Position numbers and translations under genes: made by a program. DNA of 64,000 bases from Boswellia sacra (taxonomy: Eukaryota > Streptophyta > Magnoliopsida > Sapindales > Burseraceae), in NCBI GenBank assembly GCA_013180625.2, contig SNVD02004654.1, positions 124,001 through 188,000 of the forward strand, in the 5' to 3' direction. Below, piece after piece: positions 36,191-47,353 of the stretch (the first letter of the stretch is position 1; each line of letters starts with the position of its first letter). Under the pieces are notes generated by a model, which worked only from the letters and a program-made list of their open reading frames with translations, did not search any database and was not told the origin of the DNA.

Positions 36191-37063
36191 TGTTAGTTCT
36201 GGAAGTATGTAGTTATAAGTAATATAACAATAAACTGTAATGTAAATCGGCACAGGAGGATTTTACGTGGTTCAGTTATAAAACCTACATCCACGGATAA
36301 CTTTAGAGCTGCAATTCACTAAGTTCTTGTTTGTACAATCTTTAGGATCGTTTACAATGCTGACTCACTCTCACACATTGACCTATCTTTGTAAAATAAA
36401 ATCTCGTCAAGATCTTAAACTCTAATGACATTGCTCATTCTTTGTCGTAGATAACTTAACAACACACTGTTACGTAAATCATAACAACGATATCTGACAC
36501 TGAATTACATAGACACTTAACTTGCAAGTTCTCTCAAGTGTATACCAACTCAGACAGACCTAATAAAAAATTCATACATGATTACAACCTCTCATACATG
36601 AATAAAACACTCATAAAATCAAATCAATGAAGCATTTCAATTTGCGTTGAAGCTCTCCTTTCAATTCCTAGAATGTCGTGACATAAACTCGCACAGCCAA
36701 CATCCATATGTTATATAAGCATAAAGTTATATATATATATTGGTATGTCTGATCGAAATGTCCTTAAAATCCTATAAAATTCTAATCAAACTCTTATCAG
36801 GATAAAGACAAATAAAATAGGAAGTGATATAAATAACTCCTAAAGGAATTAGGACACAAATAAATATTCTCCTATTTTCACTAGGATGCATTAAATAATG
36901 TCCCAATCCAAGATGATTTTTATTATGAATTAAATACTTTCTAAAATATACTTCTAGAAACAGTAAAATAATAAACAATATAATATTCTTGTTTTATCAC
37001 AAATTGGTTAAAAAATCATCATATGCATAGCACATGCAAGTTTATTACACGTTGGCACTAACA
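36191..37063 (-). repeat. Copia 2, 5' LTR (right copy)
   Basis: The 873-bp LTR is the partner of 27146-28025. Its ends are TGTTAG and CTAACA. Differences from the other LTR are nearly all C/T or A/G. Confidence 0.93.
36266..36295 (-). promoter_or_regulatory. U5 two-stem hairpin, copia 2 5' LTR
   Basis: On the minus strand CGTGG pairs with CCACG (outer stem), and GGTT pairs with AACT (one G-U pair) around a TTAT loop, with ATGTA and GAA in the internal loop. TAAAATCC follows. The layout equals that of copia 1, with the middle outer pair changed from A-T to T-A. Confidence 0.55.
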
Positions 37064-37068
37064 AGCTC

Positions 37069-38042
37069 AATTTGATTTTTTTCCCCAGCAAATACTTATG
37101 CAAAGAATAGAATGGGTCATTAATATATATATATATATATATATCATGACATCAAGCAATTAAATATGAAACATATCTTAAATGCTAAAATTTACATGTC
37201 ATGAAATCTCTTATTAAAAACTCAAAAGAGCGCAGATCATAAAAGAATCATCAATCTATTCATAACTCTAATTCTTTAAGCACTTCAGCTGATCATTTTT
37301 TTTTTTTTTGAAAACTATAGTATTTCTTGGAATGAAGGCCTTTCATCTCGAATAGATGAGAAGAAGATAGAGCTTACATTTTTGCAGTGTGCATACTTTG
37401 ACACCTCTTCGATCATTAAATTAATAACTTTTACACATATTTTGTAGATCAAACGTTTAAAAAGCGGACTTTCTTTCTCAGTACTTCTTTGAAATTAGAA
37501 AGGTCAAACTCTTGCAATATGTGTCCGGCAGTCTAGATATCATAAAAAAAGGAAAAAAAAAAAAAAGAGAGAATATTCCATTATTGTGCCAAAGCAATTG
37601 CTTTCAATTCACGGCCAATTCTTAAACTTGGACTCCTGCCGAGCCCGAGTACGAATGTACTAATGTACTATATCAATCCCTTAGACGATTTATAACATTA
37701 TGACGTAGGCCACGTTAAGGGATCAACCAGTATATTCATAAGAGCACGATATTAGTTAAAAGAGTTTATTTTTTTATTACGTAATACTACAAATAAAACC
37801 TAATTATGTAACAATCGTTTTATATTCAATCTGATGTAATATAATTTTATTTGATCATAAAATTACGTGGTAAATAAAAAAACTGCAACAGCAATGTGAT
37901 ATAAAAAAATTACCATACATGAGGTTATATGTGAGTGGTTATATAAGTTAATTATATGTCTCGTATTATTGTTTAGCTTATTTTCTTGTTTTTCGATTTT
38001 GTATATTGATTACTGTTTCAGTTTTAATTTGAATGTCTTCAG
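37069..38042. other. AT-rich intergenic DNA
   Basis: A TA microsatellite lies at about 37122-37144, and A-runs near 37550 and T-runs near 37300 are present. No coding frame is seen. Confidence 0.5.
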
Positions 38043-38247
38043 GACTTTGGTCTGCCGTCTACAGAGGAAAACAGTACTTTTCTAAAGAAGGTGGTAAAAC
38101 GCTAATCACGAGCTGGTGTGCAACTAGAGCAAGTTTCCACTTGCCAGGATCAAGCTGACCGCTATTGCCGTAGACGGCAAATGCTTAGAGAGATTAAGAA
38201 AGAAATACGTTCCAGCCTAACTGAAATTTTAGAGGATGAAGCGGCCG
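38043..38247 (+). pseudogene. Possible exon relic encoding a helical segment
   Basis: After TGTCTTCAG an open stretch begins DFGLPSTEENSTFLKKVVKR, has a stop, then continues in the same frame with a charged helical segment (QDQADRYCRRRQMLREIKKE) to a possible donor GCCG|GTACCT. A second exon-like piece after TTTCAG at 38419 contains SEKEMAQAEIKN but joins out of frame. I do not recognise a family. Confidence 0.3.
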
Positions 38248-39819
38248 GTACCTTTCCCTCTGTAATTTTGATATGTTAACTCACTTGTGTATGCAGATTC
38301 AAGCTATTTTTACTTTTACCTTGATAATGACTCATTTCAATGGTGCCTGTTCAGAGCTGGATTATCTGTTTACACAAGCCTGATTATGTTTTTTACTTTT
38401 TCACTTATGTATTTCAGGATAATTTTTTGATGCAAAAACAATTATGAAGAGTGTCCGAAAAAGAGATGGCTCAAGCTGAAATTAAAAATTAAAGCTGACA
38501 AAATTTTCAAACAACCCTAGTTAGCGTCCTTGTAATAGGATTGTTGTTTAATTATCTGTGCGCCACTGAAATAACAATTTTGATCATCAATTCTACTTCC
38601 AATGGTTCATTATTTTATTATGATTTTTTTTTTTAATGATACACAGGGAAGGACAACTGTTTTGGACTTTTATTTTTGGACAATTCCACTCGAGTCATCT
38701 CTTTTTGTGACACACTTTCTTGAATTCTTTTCCATCAGAATTATCCTGAAATACATAAATGAAATAGTTCTTAATCAGGGTCACCGGGCAAGTGCAAAAG
38801 CAAAAGAAGCTCGCTAGCTATGGATGGAAATCAGAAATTAAAGTTCGCAAAAGTGATCTAATTTATTTTTTAACAATTTGATGGAATGGAATCGTTCCTA
38901 TATTTACGCCTGCTGAGGTTAACAGTAGTTGAGGCTGAAAATTTGATATTATAATATAGCTCAGATTTAGGTCCAACTACTGAGATAATTGTTACTCATG
39001 TAGCTCAGAGTAGGCCCAACTCTCTTTTTTTGAACTCACCGTCTCATCAAGAGGCCCAATAATACCAATATCGATTAATCTACACCCTCTAAAAAATGTG
39101 AGATGCGCACTTTTGCATTTGCGTCTTTCACATCTGCAGTCATCGAAGATATGTCTATATTTAGTTGCAAGAACTCAAAATTGGAAAGTTTATACAAGCA
39201 TTTTTGCACCACTGGGATTTGACAATTTCACTTTGTAATAAAAATGTGTTTTTTAATATTAAATTAACTCTAAAAACCCCCCATGATGATCCTTGAAATC
39301 TAACATTGTTACTCGCGATTATGAAAATCTTACTAGCCTTGCTGCTTAGCATCAATGAATGTTTGTCTATTCTGTAAATTTTAAATTAGATTGACTAAAT
39401 TACTGCTAAAAATTTATAAAAAAAATCTAATTAGTTATTTATTTGAAAATAAAATTAAATATAAAATTAAAAAGTTATATTTTATGATATTAACTCATCA
39501 ACTATTTCAACCGTTTGATTAAATGAGATCAAGTGATAGCAATTTACGATAGATTTTTGTGCCAAAAGATTCTCTTTCTTTAGTAAAGTACTAAATTTTA
39601 ACATATTTATAACACCAATAAATCTTACTCCATTATTAATCAGGTTGTGATTCAAGGCTGGTTACCAGTTCAGTAACATTTTTGAGCAATACCATAACTG
39701 AAGCTATTTATTTTTATTTATTTTGATTGTGTTTTGTTGGTGGATCATATTACGCTTTTAATTATTATCTTTAACAGAAGTTAACTAATGACAGAGAATA
39801 TAGATGGGATTTTTAAAAT
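38248..39819. other. Intergenic DNA, no gene seen
   Basis: A 71-codon frame at 38602-38817 is rich in Phe and lacks any domain. The remaining sequence is AT-rich without clear repeats. Confidence 0.45.
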
Positions 39820-40009
39820 GGATAATACTACGTCTACAACTATTTTTATATAGTATGAGTTGGCAAGTTATAATTGGATGGATAAAAAATGAAAATAAAT
39901 AAAATATGTTAAATTGAATGACATGATAATTATCTATCCAATAATATATTGCCAACTTAAATTGTATAAAATATTAGTTGTAAATAAATTGTAGGTCTAG
40001 TATTATTCT
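39820..40009. mobile_element. Foldback MITE, about 190 bp
   Basis: The left arm (GGATAATACTACGTCTACAA, then GTTGGCAAGTTATAATTGGAT) matches the reverse complement of the right arm (TTGTAGGTCTAGTATTATTC preceded by ATCCAATAATATATTGCCAAC). Arms of about 60 bases enclose an AT-rich centre, so the RNA or single strand would form one long hairpin. Target duplication is not clear. Confidence 0.65.
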
Positions 40010-42266
40010 TTCAGAACTACATATAAGTGGCTATGTAAGATTCCAATGAAGCTCTAAGAGGGTTTTGGAAATTATGGTAGTTAATATTTTAATGATTAAT
40101 ATTATTGTTAATAATTAATAATGTTATTATTATTTTATATATATCATGGTTTTTATCTTTTATTTTTTACTTTTATATTACCCAAGATAGCAGTTGTTGC
40201 AACAAATGAATTGGAAAAATATGGCTCCGGTGGATAATGCTCAAAATTGTAGCCAGGCCACACGATAAGTATAAATTGTTACTAATACAAATTTTACAAA
40301 AATAAAAAAATTATATATTCAATTATTCATCATTAGAATTAAGTATAAAAAAATTAAACTCTTGTAAATTGTTATTGTCAATAATTTCATTTAAAAAAGT
40401 TTTAAAAACATTTTAATGCATCTAATAGAATATAAGATTCAATCAAACTCGCACCTATAGCCTAATTGTATATTTTGTGTTTTTTGTTAAAAAAAAATAA
40501 TGGATTCTTTTTTATAAACTCTATTATTAATATTTGTGCATCTTCATGTAATATATTGAAAATAACATTTTAAAAATTGCAAACTGTCAATTTTTTTTAT
40601 CATTTTCTTTAAAAAAAAGTTTTTTCTATTTAACTACTTCGTTACACTTTAGTTTTAGTAAGTGAAAATGTTATTTTCGTTTTAAAGAAATTAAAAATAA
40701 CATAAAAATAACAGACAAACAAATAATTAATTCTTAGAAAAATTCTGACAGATTTGTTTCGGGGTCCTTTTCTACTCTTTAGCAAATATATTTTTTCCCC
40801 TTCGTAATATAAAGGGGAGGGATCGCATTTTTGTTGGACGATGTCTGTTTCATCCCACATTCTGGACTACGATCCGTCGAAAAAATAGCAATCAATGACC
40901 CGAGACCAAGAGTCAATATTATAACTTTGCATTAAACCTTTAGAATACGTTGTTTTGCTTTATCCAATGACTTCAAGTACATACTGAAAATTCCATCCTT
41001 TATGACGCGGGAAAGACTAAACACAGTGAAAATAATTTTACCTTTTAAAAAGAAAAAGATTTAATAAGTAATTAAAAATATTACAAATGTATTACGTCGT
41101 TATTGAATCAGCACCGTCGCCCTGGCACATCACCTTTTATAAAGATTGGGAAAGACATTGAGACGAGAGAAGAAATCTTCCTTTCACTCAGTTCACATTG
41201 ATGTCACTGTCTTAATCGGATGAGGATTCTCTTATTTGATTTTAACTTAACTAAAACTCTATCGATAAGTAATAGAACAAATTAATTTTTTAGAAAACTT
41301 AATAGAATAATTTTCAAGTATATATTTATAATAAGGATAGTCTTAACATGTAACATAAACTCTTAAAGATCGTGTAGATTTATTAAAAATTTGTGCATTT
41401 AATGTTTTTTGTATAGTTCTTTTAGAATTCATAATTTTCAAGAAAATATACACAATTTTTAAGCAATTTTACAGAATTTTTTATAGAATTTACAAATTTC
41501 AAGTGAATATAGACAATCTTTAAGAGAATTTACACAATTTTTTCGAGTTTAATATGTGTCTTTAGGGTACACATGCAGACTACGTACTTTATAATGAAAC
41601 TCACATATTTTAAATATCTTTCAAATTCTTAAGAAAACTTGTTTGAAGAGATGATTTTAGTTATAGATCATATGAATCAAGCATCATCCAATTATCATAT
41701 GCCCTGACATTTAAGTTAAGGTTTATGGGCATGATTATGGGACCATTTGCTAGAGGTAAGACAACGCGTGCTCTACTTTCTTTTTAAAGAAAGGAAAACT
41801 CCTTGGTGGTCGAATTATTTATATTTAATGTATTAAAATAAATTAATTTAATTTGAGATGATAAAAGAATCATTAACGGGTCAGCATTTATAAGTTTAAT
41901 ATAAGAAGCACATCAAACTGACGTTTAGTCATTTTATATGACAAGAGAAAAGTCTGAGAAGACTATAAAGAAACAAAATGCTTGTTTTAGCATGACCATC
42001 ATGATAAATTACGGACAAACTCCAATCTCCTTTCAGTTATATTAATCAAAATCCAATACAGCACATTTTAACGCTACTAAAGTGTATAAAAAATGTAAAT
42101 ATATTTTAAAAAAACTACTCCCATGCAAAATGAGGAATATCCGTACCTGTTTCTATTAAAGTTATACGTCAATCACATATAAACAATATACAATATGCCT
42201 TGATGATCTTTATAGTAACGAACCACGGAATGATCTGATAGTGCAAGTGATGATTTAAGGTGTGTG
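40010..42266. other. AT-rich intergenic DNA, no gene seen
   Basis: There is no convincing coding frame. A TTTATAAAG box near 41135 is followed by purine-rich sequence like a 5' leader, but no downstream frame supports a gene. Confidence 0.45.
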
Positions 42267-42271
42267 CTCTA

Positions 42272-42618
42272 TGTTAGAGTTCTATACAAATATTGTGCAG
42301 ATCATATGTCCTATTTTTTAGGAATAAGTTATTGACTTTGATTTGGTCATGATTTGATCACTCCATGTGAGTAATCTTAGGGATTAGTTATCTTATTATT
42401 TCTCTACAAGTTAGTAGTGATTTAGTGTTAGATCCTGGTCCTATATTCATGGATTCACGTTATATTTAGTTGATGTAACGCCTATATAATGGCTATTTCA
42501 GTTTGAATAAAATCATCCAGTTATTCACCTCTGTTATGTACGTCGTAACAAACTTCTGTTAAGTTATTCATAATATACGACATCAGAATTCTGTAACTTC
42601 GTGTCAGAGTGTGTAACA
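42272..42618 (+). mobile_element. Solo LTR, 347 bp
   Basis: The sequence begins TGTTAGAG and ends TGTAACA, flanked on both sides by CTCTA (42267-42271 and 42619-42623), a 5-bp target duplication. It contains CTATATAATGGC, a TATA box, and GAATAAAATC nearby, a polyadenylation-like word. No internal region or partner LTR is present, so LTR-LTR recombination has removed the rest. Orientation is inferred from the TATA box. Confidence 0.8.
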
Positions 42619-42975
42619 CTCTACTTATTTTTAAATACTATTATATATGTAAAAGTTTTTTTATTCAAAGTGGTATGGTATAATGTAATTTGATGAGCAA
42701 AATTTCATTAATCAAGATAAGTAAATTTGTAAAAATAATTTATATGTATAAAATTAGTTTTAAATTTTTAAAGAAAAGAGAAGACTTTGATCAGCAAGAT
42801 TTCTAAAAATTTAATGTATTAAAATTCATTAAATTATATATGTGTGTGTTAATTAGCAAAAAAATCTTTAATTGGTCAGGTATACATTAATATGAGAAAT
42901 ACATAAAACTCACAGATACTAGTTTTTATATGCATCTTCATGAGCGTAGAACAAGCCGAGAGAAGCTGAGAAATC

Positions 42976-43009
<34 letters not shown>
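42976..43009. repeat. CT/GT microsatellite
   Basis: A CT run of about 20 bases turns directly into a GT run of about 14 bases. Confidence 0.9.
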
Positions 43010-43350
43010 TTTTGGTTATTGTCATTTTGCTAATTCTTGTAAAATTAAACAAAAAGTTATATTATTCAAAAAGTAAAAATTGAACTTTTCACAAATATAT
43101 ATATTAGGTTTGAATTATGAGTAGGGATGTCAAAATTACTCTGGCGAGGCTGGATACCCGGATCCCCGGCTCGGTATTGCCGAGGAATCGCCTGGATTTT
43201 CGAGGAAATTGGTTGGGGACGGGGAGAGGAATCTCGGGGAGCGCCCGGGGCCGGGGACTAGGCTCCTCGACCTGGCCCCGGCCTGCCCCGACCCGGAATA
43301 AATATGAAAATACATTTTATTTAATTTATTTAATTTACGACAATATAAAA

Positions 43351-43508
43351 TCCGACACTTGAAGGAATCCGACACTCGACATCATGAATCCGACACCCGA
43401 CATCATTAAATCCGACACTCGACGATATAAAATCCGACACTCAACAAAATCCGACACTCGACATCATGAAATCCGACACCCGACATCATGAAATCCGACA
43501 CTCGACAG
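43351..43508 (+). repeat. hAT left subterminal array, eight TCCGACAC motifs
   Basis: TCCGACACTCGACA-type motifs start at about 43351, 43368, 43389, 43411, 43433, 43450, 43472 and 43494. Spacing is mostly 21-22 bp, twice 17 bp, about two turns of DNA. They are candidates for transposase binding sites, as the short subterminal repeats of Ac are. Confidence 0.8.
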
Positions 43509-43510
43509 CA

Positions 43511-43525
43511 TAGGGATGTCTAAAT
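43511..43525 (+). repeat. Internal copy of the hAT terminal repeat
   Basis: TAGGGATGTCTAAAT differs from the terminal TAGGGATGTCAAAAT at one position and lies in the same orientation, right after the eighth subterminal motif. It could serve as an alternative left end. Confidence 0.7.
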
Positions 43526-43842
43526 TTCATTATAGGTCCCTAGTTCTGTCTATTTTTTCAATTTTCCCCTAGCTAGCCTTTGCGGAAAACACATCATAGC
43601 CTTCTTCATCTTCAGACTTCACATTTCAGCCTTCACTTCAGTCCTTCACTCTTACTGCTTTCATTTGCCTAACCTAACCTGGGTCCTTTCCTTCACTTCA
43701 GACTTCACATGCTCTACGATGACATAGCTGCCTGGGTCCTGACTTGCACTGCCTCCCCTTACCTGCGCTGCTCTGCTAATCTGCACTGCTTCTCCAGACC
43801 TGCCTTGTGGCTGTGATAGCTTCTCCAGACTTCGCCTCCACG

Positions 43843-43926
43843 GTGAGAGTCATCTCCCATCTGTTCATGCTTTTGCCATTCCTTTTTTTAGTAGCATAAA
43901 TGGGGTTTATTTTTGTATTTTTGTAG
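43843..43926 (+). other. Intron in the 5' leader of the hAT transposase gene
   Basis: Donor CACG|GTGAGAGT and acceptor TTTTTGTAG bound 84 bases just before the ATG at 43941. The leader before it is CT-rich. This is inferred from splice signals only. Confidence 0.45.
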
Positions 43927-43940
43927 GTTATATACAAATA

Positions 43941-46301
43941 ATGTCTACATCCAGTGGAAATGATCAACCCACTTATAATGATGATATGCCAATGGAAGAA
44001 AATGAAATGGAGCAAGATATTGAGGACAACATGTTTGATGTTTTGGTTGAGGATGGATCTACAATAAATTCACAAACAAGACGTGGGAAAATGCGGCCAC
44101 CAGTTGATCGTAGCACTCGTGGGCGTGGACCACGAGGTGGTGTCACAAAGAGAAAGGAGGATCGTCAACCAATAAAACGGTCTTAGGTCTGGGAACATTT
44201 TACAAAAGAAATTATTAAGGGTAGACATAAAGCTATTTGTAACCATTGCAAAGCTGCATTGGTTGGTAACCATACAGATGGAACCAAACACTTGGCAAGC
44301 CATTTAGGAAGTTGTAAGAGTCGAAAACAAGTAACAATTAAGCAACAATTCTTGAGTTTTCAAAAGAAGCAAGATGGAAGTAATTCATCAGAAATGGTTG
44401 TTGAGACATTTGATAAAGATGTTTGTAAGGAAAAGGTGGCCAAAATGATTGTAATGCATGAACTCCCTCTTTATTTTGTCGAGTATGAGGGTTTTAGGGA
44501 GTTAGTGTATTATGCTCAACCTTTGTTTATTCCCATGAGTAGAAACACTTTAAGGAATGTGGTCTTTAAGATATATGATATTGAGAAGGAAAAGACCATG
44601 AAGGTGATGGATGCTTGTAAGAATAGAATAGGAATAATAATTGATATGTGGACTGCAAGTAATAAAAAAAAAAGGATACATGGTTGTGACAGCATATTTC
44701 ATTGATGAGCATTGGAGATTACAAAGTTGTATCTTGAGGTAAATATATCATATATGAGACATGCTAATATCATACATTTAAAAGAAAAAGACTTAATTTC
44801 TTAATTACTAACTAGTGTTTGACATTTACTATTGAGTATGTTTCAGGTTCATATACGTTCCATCTCCACACACCGCTGAAGCACTTGCTGATGAGCTAGC
44901 TCCTTATTTGATGGATTGGATTGTTGATCGTAAGTTGTCATGTGTTACTCTTGGCAATTGTTCTACTAATGATGCATTGATTCCTATACTGAAAGAAAAA
45001 TTGGGTGTTCATAACATGATTTTGAAAGGAAAATTATTTCATATGAGGTGCACATCACACATTTTGAATTTGATAGTGAGAGATGGGTTAGATGTGCTTG
45101 GAGATGGGATTGATAAAATTAGAAATACTGTCTCCTTTTGGTCTGCTACACTTAAAAGAATTGAGAGATTTGAGAGTGAAGCACGACAAATGAAAGTTTC
45201 TTGTACAAGAAAATTGGCATTAGATTGTTGCACTAGATGGAATTCAACTTATTTGATGTTGTCTACTGTATTGGAATATAGAGATGTGTTTGCTCGTTTG
45301 TATGTGTGTGAAAAAAGTTACAGATCTTTACATATGCATTCAGAGTGGGAGTTGGCAAGGTTGATGTGTGACTATTTAAAGTATTTCTATAAGGTGACCC
45401 AAGTGTTTTTAGGTACAAGATATCCCACTTCCAACTTGTTTTTTTCTTTGATTTGTGACTTGAGATTGGCATTGACTAAATGGTGTGATTCTCCTCATTC
45501 TAAAATAAGAGAGATGGCATCACAAATGATAGAAAAATTTGAAAAGTACTGGGAGGTCATTCATGGTGTTTTGGCAGTGGCTGCTATCTTAGATCCAAGA
45601 TAGAAAAATGCAATTGATCACATTTTTCTTTCCAAAAATTTATGGAGACAATGCTTCAAAGTATGTTGGAGATGTCAAAGACATTGTTTATGACTTAGTA
45701 GAGGAGTACAAACTGTAGGTATAGGTGAATGAGATAAGTCATTAGCAAGTGAGGTTCCTACGAGTGGTGGGTTGGAAGATATGACTTTTGAGTCCAACTT
45801 AGAGTATCAATCATACATTGGTTGTACTAGTAATACAGTTACTAAGTCTAAGTTAGATTTGTATTTGGAGGAACAATGTTTGAAGCACACTAGTGGCCAT
45901 TTTGATAGTTTGAGTTGGTGGAAGACAAATGTAGGCAAATATCCTTTGTTGGCTGAAATTGCAAAAGATATTTTGTCTATTCCAATTTCTACTGCAGCTT
46001 CTGAGTCTGCATTTAGTATGAGTGGTAGACATTTAAGTCCCCATTGTAGCAGACTACATTCAAAGACATTGGGAGCTTTGATGTGCACTCAGAATTGGTT
46101 ATGGGCTCAGTCACGTGGTATTATATTCTCTTCAATGTTCAATCTATATTTTATGATATATGCATATTTCTAATACCTTTTCTTTCCTTTTTTGTTTTCC
46201 TAGGTATGATTCCCGAGTGTGAGTTGGTAACGGCAAAAGAAGTAGTGTATGATGAGGATGAAGAGCCATTAGAACTATCGACATCGTTAGCTTGTTCTTG
46301 A
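43941..46301 (+). pseudogene. hAT transposase, three exons, multiply broken
   Basis: Exons are 43941-44738, 44847-46117 and 46204-46301, with introns 44739-44846 and 46118-46203. Domains in order: acidic N-terminus; BED zinc finger (ICNHC, then HLASHLGSC); catalytic RNase H-like fold with IIIDMWTAS and the CTSH of the CxxH motif; helical insertion; C-terminal hAT dimerisation region (WWKTNVGKYPLLAEIAKDIL and ASESAFSMSG). The usual second catalytic Asp (DNCSTND) is Gly (TLGNCSTND). Lesions: TAG at 44184-44186, a shift in the A-run 44664-44673, TAG at 45601-45603 followed by a shift, and further stops to about 45770. The enzyme would have cut the element out by hairpin-forming excision in the nucleus. 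Confidence 0.85.
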
Positions 46302-46569
46302 ATTGATATGGTCGGGGTATAAATGTTGGATTGTACTTTTTGGATGTTTAAAGTTTAGACTATATTTGCCTTCGTTGAGTTGTGGTTTCTTTATATTTGA
46401 AACTTATGTTGGATGTAGTTTTTAGGGAATCTTAATTAGGGATTTGAGTTTCCGTCGGATTTGTGAACTTATTCTGTGTTTTTAGGGATAAATCTAGTGT
46501 TATTATGTGATTTTTGTGGTTTGATGTGTATGAAAACTGTGAAAACCAACGAGTTTTGTTGCTGTAGAT

Positions 46570-46810
46570 CCATTCAACACTCGACACTTAGATGTCGAGT
46601 CGTGTCGGATTCACAACTGACACTGGATATCAGTCTATTTTTGAAGACATCGAGTGTCAGATGATGCATCCGACACTCGACACTTACATGTCGAGTTGTG
46701 TCAGATTCATAATCGACACTCGATATCAGTATTTTCGAAGACATCGAGTGTCAGATGCATCATCCGACACTCGATACTTACATGTCGAGTCGTGTCGAGT
46801 TCTATCGAGC
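46570..46810 (+). repeat. hAT right motif array, about 96-bp units
   Basis: ATGTCGAGT(C/T)GTGTC occurs at about 46591, 46688 and 46783, a period of 97 and 95 bp. Each unit carries GACACTCGA and its reverse complement TCGAGTGTC, so the motif of the left array appears here in both orientations. Confidence 0.75.
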
Positions 46811-47353
46811 ACGTCGATTTTTGCGAGCGTTTTGGCTGGTTGCTTGTTTTAGCTTTGTTTTTTTTTTACATTTTTGCATCATATTTAACTATAACGGCCT
46901 TGTATTTGTAGGTTGAAGCAAATGACAAGTGAATTGTAGACAATAGAGGATGTCTAAACATTGACAGTGGTGGAGTTGTTAAGAGCTTCGAAATGCAGCA
47001 TTTTTTGAATTGTAGACAATAGAGGATGGAAAAAAAAGTACGTCCAGCTAGTCTACATGTGCAAGAATGTTCAGGGAGTACCACACCACCAGGCTACATC
47101 TACCGCTTCAGTAAAAGCTCGCAAAAACAAATATAAGTACAATTTTTTAAAAATAAAAAACAGAATTAAAAAATCCGGGGATCATTCTGGGGAATTAATA
47201 TATCCAGATCCGAAATGAAATTACCCGGCCCGAACCCGGCCCTGGGAATCCAAGGAATTTTTCGAGGCCGGGTAATTAAATGATATGCCGGGGCCGGGGC
47301 CAGGATTGAGGTCCCCGACTTGGCTCTGGGATTTTGACATCCCTAATTATGAG

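Larger units (their letters stand above)
27146..37063 (-). mobile_element. Ty1/copia LTR retrotransposon 2 (Sirevirus-like), 9918 bp
   Basis: LTRs lie at 27146-28025 and 36191-37063, flanked by the 5-bp duplication AGCTC (27141-27145 and 37064-37068). The primer site and gene order show that the element runs on the minus strand. Long LTRs, a large gag-pol, the YVDDIIFGST motif, two zinc knuckles and an extra gene after pol all fit the Sirevirus (SIRE/Maximus) group. In the first 455 bases the LTRs differ at about 34 positions, mostly transitions, so it is clearly older than copia 1. Many nonsense codons and some frameshifts make it defective. Confidence 0.93.
43122..47345 (+). mobile_element. 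hAT (Ac-like) DNA transposon, 4224 bp
   Basis: Perfect 15-bp terminal repeats TAGGGATGTCAAAAT and ATTTTGACATCCCTA and a perfect 8-bp duplication ATTATGAG (43114-43121 and 47346-47353) define it. Both ends are GC-rich (43140-43300 and 47165-47345). Inside lie motif arrays (43351-43508 and 46570-46810) around a single three-exon transposase gene on the plus strand. The intact ends and duplication mean it could still be moved by a related transposase, but its own gene is broken. Confidence 0.95.

Noticed and set aside
38602..38817. 71-codon Phe-rich plus-strand open frame
   Set aside because: It begins in a T-run, has no recognisable domain and no splice support.
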